DNA of 12,588 bases from JBMNGO01 sp050949885. GTDB taxonomy: Bacteria > Bacillota > Syntrophomonadia > Syntrophomonadales > Syntrophomonadaceae. The notes below the pieces were generated by a model, which worked only from the letters and a program-made list of their open reading frames with translations, was not told the origin of the DNA and ran no database searches. The stretch spans positions 1 to 12,588 of the forward strand of contig JBMNGO010000006.1 in NCBI GenBank assembly GCA_050949885.1, written 5' to 3'. Below, one piece after another: positions 6,803-12,588 of this stretch. Positions within the stretch are counted from its first letter, which is position 1; every line of letters begins with the position of its first letter. Both the position numbers and the translations under genes were made by a program.

Positions 6803-7573
6803 TTAATCCTTGCTCTTCTTTCTGGCCAGAAATTTTCTCAACAGATCTTTATGCTCATCGGATTGAAAGCAAATGCCTTGAGCAAACCCTTCTAACTCCA
6901 GCAGGGTATAAAGGTCACTTTCTAAACTGCGGTTAAGGATCGATTTGGCTAAACCAACTGCTCTGGAGGATTTTGCGGCTATAGTTTTAGCTAATTCATA
7001 AGCAGTAGCCCCAAGCAATTCCCCTGGAACTACCCGGTTTACCATCCCCATTTCTTTGGCTTCCAAGGCATCTACCATGCGACCCGTGAGGATCAGTTCC
7101 TTGGCCAAAGGCAGGCCAATCAAACGGGGCAAAAGATACATTCCGCCAAAATCGGGAACTAACCCCATGTTAATGAAAATCTGGGAAAATTTCGCTTCTT
7201 CAGCAGCAACTACCATATCCGCAGCCAAAGCCAAGTTACAGCCAGCCCCGGCTGCAACTCCATTAACTGCAGAGATTATAGGCTTTTCCAGATTTATCAT
7301 TGCCATCAGAAGGCGCTGAAGCTTTACAATACGTTCTCTGCCGGAAATGGCATCAAAACCTTGGCTCTGTTCTTTTACATCACCACCAGTACAAAATGCC
7401 CTACCGGCTCCGGTAATAATTACCACCCGGACTTCCTGGTCCTTTCCCATGTCCTCCAAGGCCAGCCGTGCCTCTACCCTCATTACCTCATCCAGGGCGT
7501 TTAACACTTCTGGCCTGTTCAGGGTGATTGTGCCAACGCCTTCGGACTTACTGACCAAAATTGTACTGTACAT
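6803..7573 (-). CDS. Crotonase-fold enoyl-CoA isomerase/hydratase family protein, PaaG-like active site
   Basis: A 256-residue crotonase-superfamily enzyme acting on acyl-CoA thioesters. The oxyanion-hole segments are present: GAGRAFCTGGDVKE (55-68) and NGVAAGAGCNLALAAD (104-119). In classical enoyl-CoA hydratases two glutamates do the chemistry, one in GGGCE and one in QPE, twenty residues apart. Here those positions are Asn113 and Phe133. Instead there is Asp141 in GLVPDFGG, the pattern of PaaG-type ring-opening/Δ3,Δ2-enoyl-CoA isomerases, which use a single aspartate. An isomerase role in fatty-acyl-CoA or aromatic-acyl-CoA degradation is therefore more likely than hydration; the substrate is unknown. 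The start ATG is preceded by AAGGAG with 6-base spacing, and a poly-G/A leader comes before that. The gene sits 177 bases after the DUF255 protein gene and 81 bases before the nitroreductase gene. Confidence 0.9.
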   Translation of the reverse strand: MYSTILVSKSEGVGTITLNRPEVLNALDEVMRVEARLALEDMGKDQEVRVVIITGAGRAFCTGGDVKEQSQGFDAISGRERIVKLQRLLMAMINLEKPIISAVNGVAAGAGCNLALAADMVVAAEEAKFSQIFINMGLVPDFGGMYLLPRLIGLPLAKELILTGRMVDALEAKEMGMVNRVVPGELLGATAYELAKTIAAKSSRAVGLAKSILNRSLESDLYTLLELEGFAQGICFQSDEHKDLLRKFLARKKSKD

Positions 7574-7673
7574 ATAATCTCCTTCCCCCCTTCAGCTTCT
7601 CCTAATCTTAACCTGTCATGCTTCTACCAGAGCTTAACAGATATAAAAATAGTAAAGCTATAGCCTCTTTTTT

Positions 7674-7702
7674 ATTATAGAGTATTTCCGCTCTTACCAA
7701 AT
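7674..7702 (-). promoter_or_regulatory. Candidate promoter for crotonase-nitroreductase
   Basis: The minus strand has a perfect TATAAT (7679-7674) preceded by a weak -35 region (TTGGTA at about 7700-7695, spacer 15, or TTTGGT with 16). It would give a leader of about 95 bases before the crotonase ATG. The -10 is good and the -35 poor. Confidence 0.4.
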
Positions 7703-7750
7703 ATTGTCCTTTAATTCTTCAAAACACCATCAAAAACTGAAAGACCAACT

Positions 7751-9802
7751 TCAATTATAAAGGGCTTCCATTAAATTATCGGCATGGGTAACCGGCTCCA
7801 GACAACTGTAGTTCCTGCAAATGTAAGCGGTTGTCTTGTTATCCACCATTTTCATCCCTGCCCAATAAGGTATTAAGTCTTGAGCTGCCTGGCCGTTACC
7901 CGCTTCTTTAAAGGCAATGGCCGTGTGGGGAAGAAAAGCCCTCTGGACTAAAGCCAGCATCTGTTTGGTATTAGCTTCATCTTTTTCTCCCACAATAACC
8001 AATTCTTGCCCCTTCAGAGCATACATGGCCGCCATAAGGAAAAATGAATGAGCAGTAGGTATTTGGCTAATCCTTCCTCCAAAGAATTTTAATTGCTCAA
8101 AAGCTCTTCCTTCTAAATCGGTATTTCCGGTCAAACGAGCCAGCCGCACAAAGTTTAAGGCAGCCACTGAATTTTCCGATGGTACAGCTCCATCATAGCT
8201 CTCTTTGGGACGCAGCAAAAGCCTTTCAGAATCATCGCCATAAATAAATAGGCCTCCGTGTTCCTGGTCCCAAAAAACATTCAACATGTCCTGATTCAGT
8301 TCCAGAGCCCTACGAAGGTAATCCATATTAAATGAGGATTCGTACAGCTCAATCAACCCCCATACGAGAAAGGCATAGTCCGCAGCATAGGCCGGATACT
8401 GAGCTTCACCATCTCTGAACCGGGCCAGCAGTCGGCCATCAGACCGGCGCAGTCTCTGCAGTACAAACCAGGCCGCTTTCTCAGCAGCCACAAGGTATTG
8501 CTCCTCGCCCAAAACTCGATATGCTTTGGCCAATGCGGCAATCATCATCCCATTCCATCCTGTAAGGATTTTATCATCCTTGAAAGGAGGAACTCTCTTT
8601 TCTCGGTAATTAAACAGCTTTTGGCGGGATGCCTCCAGCTCCTGTCGTTTTTCTTCGCTGATCCCCGTTTTTATCAAATTAGGGATGCTCTTTCCTTCAA
8701 AATTGCCTTTGTCATGAATATCATACTGCTCGCAGAATTGTTTTCCCGCAGTATCTCCCAGAACCGCTATTACCTCCTCAGGAGTCCAGGAATAAAACTT
8801 TCCTTCTTCCCCTTCAGAATCAGCATCCTGGGCTGAGAAAAAAGCCCCATCCTTTGATGTCATTTCTCTGGCCACATAGTCCAGAATTTCCCTGGCAACT
8901 CGGGAATAGAACGGGTTACCGGTAATTTGGAAGGCTTCTAGAAAAGCTATGGTCATCAAAGCATTATCGTAGAGCATCTTCTCAAAATGGGGTATCATCC
9001 AACGGCGATCTGTAGAATACCGGGAAAAACCAAAACCAATATGGTCATAAATCCCGCCTTGATACATACTCTGCAAGGTTTTTTCCACCATGTGCAACGC
9101 ATCTTTTTTACCCGTCATTTTATAGTACCGCATCAGGAATAAAAGATTATGAGGAGTAGGAAATTTCGGCGCTTCCCCAAACCCCCCGTAGGATGCATCG
9201 AAAAACCTGGTAAAATCGCGGAAAGCCCGGTGGAAAAGCTGTTCGCCTACCTCCTGGCCTTTATTTTCTCCCTCCAGATGGCGGCTAAGGGTTTCGGTAA
9301 TAGAACGTGCAGAATTTATTACGGTTTCACGTTCATTTTTCCATAAACGGGCGATATGAGGCAAAAGGTCCAGCATACCGGCCATTCTTCCCAGATTATG
9401 TTTGGGAATATAGGTGGCAGCAAAAAAGGGTTCTTTTTCCGGTGTCATGATTATGGTCAAGGGCCAGCCCCCGGAACCGGTAAGAGCCTGGCAGACGCTC
9501 ATATAAACGCTGTCAATGTCCGGCCTCTCTTCCCGGTCGACCTTTATGGAAATAAAGTCTTTATTTAAGACCGCAGCAACTTCAGGGTCCTCAAAGGATT
9601 CCCTTTCCATTACATGGCACCAGTGGCAGGTAGAGTAGCCGATGGAGAGGAAGATGGGCTTATCTTCCGCTTTGGCTTTGTTGAATGCTTCTTCGCCCCA
9701 GGGATACCAGTCGACTGGATTACAGGCGTGCTGCAAAAGATAGGGGGACTTCTCTTCAATCAGGCGGTTCGCCTTTTTAATCTCTTTATCTGGAATAGTC
9801 AT
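7751..9802 (-). CDS. YyaL/SSP411-type (DUF255) protein: thioredoxin-like domain fused to a six-hairpin barrel
   Basis: A 683-residue protein, full length for this family. The N-terminal thioredoxin-like domain (about 10-170) carries CHWC at 59-62 in IGYSTCHWCHVMERESF, the VDREERPDID motif (88-97) and the cis-proline segment GGWPLTII (113-120). The remainder (about 200-683) is the (alpha/alpha)6 barrel typical of the AGE/six-hairpin glycosidase fold, with motifs such as FGEAPKFPTPHNLLFLMRY, GGIYDHIGFGFSRYS and MLYDNALM. No signal peptide is visible, so it is cytosolic. The biochemical function of the family is unsettled; redox activity from CXXC and a sugar-like substrate for the barrel are inferences from fold. 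The start ATG has AAGGAG 8 bases upstream. It is read from its own promoter candidate at 9867-9895. Confidence 0.95.
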   Translation of the reverse strand: MTIPDKEIKKANRLIEEKSPYLLQHACNPVDWYPWGEEAFNKAKAEDKPIFLSIGYSTCHWCHVMERESFEDPEVAAVLNKDFISIKVDREERPDIDSVYMSVCQALTGSGGWPLTIIMTPEKEPFFAATYIPKHNLGRMAGMLDLLPHIARLWKNERETVINSARSITETLSRHLEGENKGQEVGEQLFHRAFRDFTRFFDASYGGFGEAPKFPTPHNLLFLMRYYKMTGKKDALHMVEKTLQSMYQGGIYDHIGFGFSRYSTDRRWMIPHFEKMLYDNALMTIAFLEAFQITGNPFYSRVAREILDYVAREMTSKDGAFFSAQDADSEGEEGKFYSWTPEEVIAVLGDTAGKQFCEQYDIHDKGNFEGKSIPNLIKTGISEEKRQELEASRQKLFNYREKRVPPFKDDKILTGWNGMMIAALAKAYRVLGEEQYLVAAEKAAWFVLQRLRRSDGRLLARFRDGEAQYPAYAADYAFLVWGLIELYESSFNMDYLRRALELNQDMLNVFWDQEHGGLFIYGDDSERLLLRPKESYDGAVPSENSVAALNFVRLARLTGNTDLEGRAFEQLKFFGGRISQIPTAHSFFLMAAMYALKGQELVIVGEKDEANTKQMLALVQRAFLPHTAIAFKEAGNGQAAQDLIPYWAGMKMVDNKTTAYICRNYSCLEPVTHADNLMEALYN

Positions 9803-9866
9803 GTAAAATCTCCTTTTAGATATATTGTTTGCAAATATTCTATCTCTATTAGGCTTGCCCCGTTAA

Positions 9867-9895
9867 ATTATACCGATCATGCTGGATTTCATGAA
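9867..9895 (-). promoter_or_regulatory. Candidate promoter for the YyaL-like gene
   Basis: On the minus strand TTCATG (9895-9890) and a perfect TATAAT (9872-9867) are 17 bases apart. The predicted transcript would have a leader of about 57 bases before the ATG at 9802. Spacing and -10 are good; the -35 matches only half of consensus. Confidence 0.5.
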
Positions 9896-9927
9896 CCAGA
9901 GGGTTTTACTTGAGATATTAACTGCAC

Positions 9928-9955
9928 TGGCAATAACAAACAGGTTTGTTTGCCA
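9928..9955. repeat. Imperfect inverted repeat, possible operator
   Basis: TGGCAA-TA-ACAAAC (9928-9941) mirrors GTTTGTTTGCCA (9944-9955): a 12-bp match with a two-base bulge and almost no loop. It lies 33 bases upstream of the promoter candidate for the YyaL-like gene, and no T tract follows on either strand. That fits a regulator binding site better than a terminator. Confidence 0.45.
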
Positions 9956-10252
9956 ACTATGTTTAAGCCATTATCAGCATGTCGAGGGGAACAGGTTTCA
10001 AAGACATTTTATCATTTAGTTTTCCCGGTGCCCGCGCAGGCCGCGAAAGAGCTGTTACTGAAGGCTAATTTAAACCCCTACCTTAAAGGACTTGGGGATA
10101 GGTGTAGTTTATTTACATGGCACTTGGATCCCTCCCGGGAAAATACTTGCCCGTGGTGCTTCCCTGGAAGTATATGTAATAATGATAATAATAGTAATAT
10201 ATCTGATTCTTAGCCTACCGGCTATGTGAAAAAGGTTATTCTCATGGGAGTA
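9956..10252. other. Intergenic stretch with no supportable gene
   Basis: This lies between the divergent YyaL-like and CoA-transferase genes. One 87-codon TTG-started frame (9950-10213, +) exists but has no ribosome binding site and no recognisable family. Another + frame contains a hydrophobic run ending near 10210, which could be a decayed membrane protein, but nothing can be identified. I see no RNA gene or repeat of note. Confidence 0.5.
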
Positions 10253-10282
10253 TTGCCAGGTTATCGGATCATATGGGATAAT
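10253..10282 (+). promoter_or_regulatory. Candidate promoter for the CoA-transferase gene
   Basis: TTGCCA (10253-10258) and GATAAT (10277-10282) are 18 bases apart. A TG one base before the -10 gives an extended -10 (TGGGATAAT). The start codon is 33 bases downstream. Confidence 0.5.
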
Positions 10283-10315
10283 ATCAGAGTGTGACTTATT
10301 CCTTGGGGGGAGAAC

Positions 10316-11609
10316 ATGAATTACAACAAGATTTACCAGCAGAAAGTAGTAAGCGTTGAAGAAGCGCTGCAAGAGATAAAAAGCGGGCAGGAAATAGCCT
10401 GTTCCCTTATAGGCTGTGAACCAGTGACCATGCTCAGCCATCTGCACACGATTAAGAACCGGGTGGAGAATGTTTCCGTGGTTACTGCACTGCTGATGAA
10501 TGAATATGAGTTTTTTATGAACCCTGCAATGAAGGGCCATTTTATATTAAACAGCTGGTTTTATACTGCCGGGGCGCGTAAAGCCCATCCTTTTGGCACT
10601 GTTTCCTACATTCCTCTGGAACTGCATCGGGCTGTTGCCAGCCGCAGTTTTTACCGCAAACCTGATATATTCCTGGGTTGTGCCAGCCCTATGGACCAGC
10701 ACGGGTATTTGTCTTTATCCATAGACTCCGTGTGTGAAAAAGAACTAATAGAATTGGCGGATAAAGTGATAATAGAAGTCAGTCCGCATTTCCCCCGCAC
10801 TTATGGTGACACTCATATCCATATTTCGGAAATCGATTATATAATTGAAACTGAACGCATTCCCCCTGTGGTTCCGGAAATCAAAATAGGTGACAAGGAA
10901 AGAATTATCGGTGAATACGTGGCTGATTTGGTCGAAGATGAATCCACACTACAGATCGGCTATGGCACCATCCCCATGGCAGTCACCGCTTGCCTTAAGG
11001 ATAAAAAGGATCTAGGCGTGCACGGAATTATTCAGTGAAGGACTGCTGGATCTTTACGAAGCAGGGGTAATAACCAATCGAAAAAAGACTATCTGGAAAG
11101 ATAAGTTGGTAGCCGATTGCGCCTTGGGCACCAAACGCCTGTATGACTTTTTTGATAACAACCTGGCGGTTGAATTTCAACGGGGCAGTGTAGTCAATGA
11201 CCCTTGGATTATAGGCCGCAACCACAAAATGGTGGCTATAAACTCGGCTCTGGAAATCGACTTGACCGGTCAGTGCTGTGCCGAATCCATCGGCCCCAGG
11301 CTTTATAGCGGAACCGGTGGTCATAAGGAGTTTGCCCAGGGAATTCAATATTCCCCTGGCGGCAAATCCATCATCGCTTTCCAGTCCACCACCTATGATG
11401 GCACCATTTCCCATATCGTCCCCCTGCTGACACCGGGAGCAACGGTAACCACTTCGCGGATAGACGTGGATTATGTAGTGACAGAATATGGCGTGGCCAG
11501 CCTTAGGGGACGTTCCATCAGAGAACGAGTCAAAGAGTTGATAAACATTGCCCACCCCAACTTCAGGGACTTTTTGCGCAGTGAGGCAAAACGAAATCAA
11601 ATCTGGTAA
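10316..11609 (+). pseudogene. Acetyl-CoA hydrolase/transferase-family CoA-transferase (4-hydroxybutyrate/butyrate type), frameshifted
   Basis: The family swaps CoA between acetyl-CoA and short-chain acids such as butyrate or 4-hydroxybutyrate. The start ATG has GGGGGGAG just upstream. The first frame codes for 240 residues, ending LGVHGIIQ and TGA at 11036-11038. Homologues read HTEMFSDG or HTEMFSEG here; the same motif appears in another frame as TELFSEGLLDLYEAG from 11022, continuing through GTKRLYDFFDNN, INSALEIDLTGQ, FYSGTGGHKEFAQG and TEYGVASLRGRSIRER to TAA at 11607-11609. Restoring two bases in CAC(AC)GGAATTA joins the frames into about 431 residues, the normal family length. The break thus falls at the glutamate (residue 238 after correction) that is the family's covalent CoA-carrying residue. 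The truncated product would lack it and the whole C-terminal domain. All else is well conserved, so the lesion is recent or a sequencing/assembly error. Confidence 0.85.
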
Positions 11610-11615
11610 GTGTAG

Positions 11616-11785
11616 GTATCGAGAGTTTGCTTTGATCGCTGCGGATAGTATTTTGATGAGAGTGCTATTGCCGGCCCGTTATCGCCTACAATGGCTAATA
11701 TTTCGCCTGCGTAAATATCCCGGCTGACATCAAGCAGTATTCTTCCATTGCTAAACCCAAGCCGAGTTTTGAGTTCTTCATTTCT
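11616..11785 (-). pseudogene. Degenerate fragment of a sugar-type ABC transporter ATP-binding protein
   Basis: Read on the minus strand from 11785, the frame gives LLDVSRDIYAGEILAIVGDNG. This is the start of an RbsA/MglA-like ATPase up to Walker A (usual form VGDNGAGKSTLIKILSG). After GDNG (11686-11675) the match continues in another frame as AGNSTLIKILSAAIKA once one missing G is restored, and the Walker A lysine codon is now asparagine. The match ends near 11620, next to the CoA-transferase 3' end, and the frame is closed upstream by TGA at 11788-11786. There is no start codon or ribosome binding site. It is a remnant with at least two inactivating lesions plus loss of the remaining ATPase. 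The flanking stretch 11786-11971 holds nothing else I can identify. Confidence 0.72.
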
Positions 11786-11971
11786 TCAATACTGCTCCCC
11801 GAGAAAAACTTCTTCCTTTACAATGTTTATTTATGCCCACAAAGCAGGCCGCTTTGGTGCTTATCAGGTATAACTCAGGCAGTAATGGATATCATAGGAA
11901 AAAAGTAAATAGTGATTGACCTTGGCCATCATTGGTATTCGTAAGCACCGATTTTAATTCTGGAGGCGAAC

Positions 11972-12043
11972 ATGTTTAATTGGTTTCAGGAAGCCTTTAA
12001 GGTCGCCGTAAAGTTCAACGGTGAAACAGATTTTGAAAAATAA
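11972..12043 (+). CDS. Possible 23-residue peptide gene
   Basis: ATG at 11972 follows TGGAGG at 11961-11966 with a 5-base spacer, a strong ribosome binding site in an otherwise gene-poor stretch. The product MFNWFQEAFKVAVKFNGETD... ends EFEK-like (residues 21-23 are FEK) at TAA 12041-12043. It is amphipathic near the N-terminus with acidic/basic mix and no membrane segment. I do not recognise it. It ends 17 bases before the next gene, so it might be a leader peptide coupled to it, or the surviving 5' end of a larger gene. Evidence is the ribosome binding site and position only. Confidence 0.4.
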   Translation: MFNWFQEAFKVAVKFNGETDFEK

Positions 12044-12060
12044 TTCAGGCTGAAAAAATT

Positions 12061-12552
12061 GTGAACCAGTCAAGTTTGGATTATTGGCTGGCCAATGTGG
12101 TTGGTCGTTGGTACTGGTGGTTTCTTGTATTCTGGACTATTTTCCCGTTTCTTATATGGTGGAAATATACTGACCGCAGCAGGTTTTTAGAAATCAGCTT
12201 TTTCGGGGTAATAGTAGGCATTTGGGCAGGAATATTGGATACTATAGGATTTAACCTAGGAGCATGGACATACCCCTATCCATCATTACCGTTCATGAAA
12301 AACTTTTTCCCTATTGATTATGTGGTTATACCAGTGGTGTTTATGCTGGTTTATCAAAAATATTCACAATGGAAACAGTTTGTTCTGGTCAGCACCATTG
12401 TAGCCTCATTTTTGTCACTAATCTTGGACCCCATAATGGCTGCTGTTAATATATATCAACCTCTTACCTGGCAGTATTATTACTCGGTTCCCGTCTTTGT
12501 GCTTCTGGTGAGTACCTTGATTCTTTCTAAAATGGCACACATATTTGTTTGA
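12061..12552 (+). CDS. Five-helix membrane protein, CBO0543-like family
   Basis: A 163-residue integral membrane protein with about five helices (near 17-34, 44-64, 84-99, 106-124 and 142-158). It resembles the small clostridial/bacillar membrane proteins annotated as CBO0543 family: shared landmarks are Asp60 in GILDTIG, the GAWTYPYP segment (67-74), PIDYVVIPVVFMLVYQ (84-99) and LDPIMAAVNIY (122-132). The function of the family is unknown. The start is GTG at 12061 with only a weak AGG eleven bases upstream, so translation may depend on coupling to the short ORF at 11972-12043. The family call is from memory of motifs and is not verified. Confidence 0.75.
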   Translation: MNQSSLDYWLANVVGRWYWWFLVFWTIFPFLIWWKYTDRSRFLEISFFGVIVGIWAGILDTIGFNLGAWTYPYPSLPFMKNFFPIDYVVIPVVFMLVYQKYSQWKQFVLVSTIVASFLSLILDPIMAAVNIYQPLTWQYYYSVPVFVLLVSTLILSKMAHIFV

Positions 12553-12576
12553 TGCTGATCATAAGAATCAAGGTAC
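12512..12576. repeat. Perfect 14-bp inverted repeat spanning the stop codon of the last gene
   Basis: GTACCTTGATTCTT (12512-12525) is exactly mirrored by AAGAATCAAGGTAC (12563-12576), with a 37-base loop holding the gene's last codons and TGA. The following bases (ATGTTGATTTTC) give only a weak T tract. It may act as a transcript-end structure or terminator; an excised or duplicated element end is another possibility. The window ends 12 bases later. Confidence 0.7.
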
Positions 12577-12588
12577 ATGTTGATTTTC

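Noticed and set aside
9950..10213. 87-codon + strand ORF between the YyaL-like and CoA-transferase genes
   Set aside because: It has a TTG start without ribosome binding site, an unrecognised sequence and a low-complexity C-terminus; it could be chance or decay.
10109..10540. 143-codon minus-strand ORF
   Set aside because: It overlaps the conserved 5' part of the CoA-transferase gene antisense and has no family resemblance.
11028..11600. 190-codon minus-strand ORF
   Set aside because: It is the antisense shadow of the conserved C-terminal half of the CoA-transferase.
11106..11609. Independent gene for a short CoA-transferase-like protein
   Set aside because: The homology begins upstream in the same frame at about 11022 and continues the first ORF, so it is one broken gene and not two.
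1..12588. CRISPR arrays, insertion sequences, tRNA or rRNA genes
   Set aside because: No regularly spaced direct repeats, transposase motifs, cloverleaf-like sequences or rRNA signatures were seen on either strand.

Overview
The window looks like chromosomal DNA from a low-to-mid GC anaerobic Firmicute (class Clostridia). A syntrophic or fermentative lineage such as Syntrophomonadaceae or Peptococcaceae is plausible but cannot be proven from the sequence. The grounds are strong AGGAGG-type ribosome binding sites, frequent GTG/TTG starts, an Agr-type peptide signalling locus of clostridial style, and acyl-CoA metabolism genes (a crotonase and an acetyl-CoA hydrolase/transferase-family CoA-transferase).

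Region 1 (1-3556, + strand) is a complete Agr-like quorum-sensing locus. In order it holds an intact five-helix membrane protein of unknown family, a frameshifted paralogue of it, a GHKL sensor kinase with only two apparent membrane helices, AgrB peptidase/exporter, a 44-residue AgrD pro-peptide and a LytTR response regulator, closed by a strong terminator. The genes from the second membrane protein to the regulator are tightly coupled: TAA/ATG abutment, a 62-nt overlap, an ATGA overlap and a 12-nt gap. The expected output is a small cyclic thiolactone peptide, predicted ring Cys-Leu-Phe-Val-Gly. The kinase lacks the usual multi-helix AgrC sensor, and small membrane proteins sit directly upstream, so a split receptor is the most interesting hypothesis here.

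Region 2 (3554-9802, - strand) holds five genes. These are the Mg2+ channel/transporter mgtE, a secreted L,D-transpeptidase with peptidoglycan-binding modules at both ends, a nitroreductase, a crotonase lacking both hydratase glutamates (PaaG-like isomerase pattern), and a YyaL/DUF255 thioredoxin-fold protein. Terminators between nitroreductase and L,D-transpeptidase, and between L,D-transpeptidase and mgtE, divide it into separate units.

Region 3 (9803-12588) is gene-poor and partly decayed. It has about 0.5 kb with no supportable gene but with promoter candidates and an inverted repeat, then a CoA-transferase broken by an apparent 2-nt loss exactly at its catalytic-glutamate motif. Next comes a degenerate remnant of a sugar-type ABC transporter ATPase on the opposite strand, then a possible 23-residue peptide gene with a good ribosome binding site, and a five-helix membrane protein resembling the CBO0543 family. 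A perfect 14-bp inverted repeat straddles the stop codon of that last gene. No rRNA, tRNA, CRISPR, transposase or phage genes were seen.
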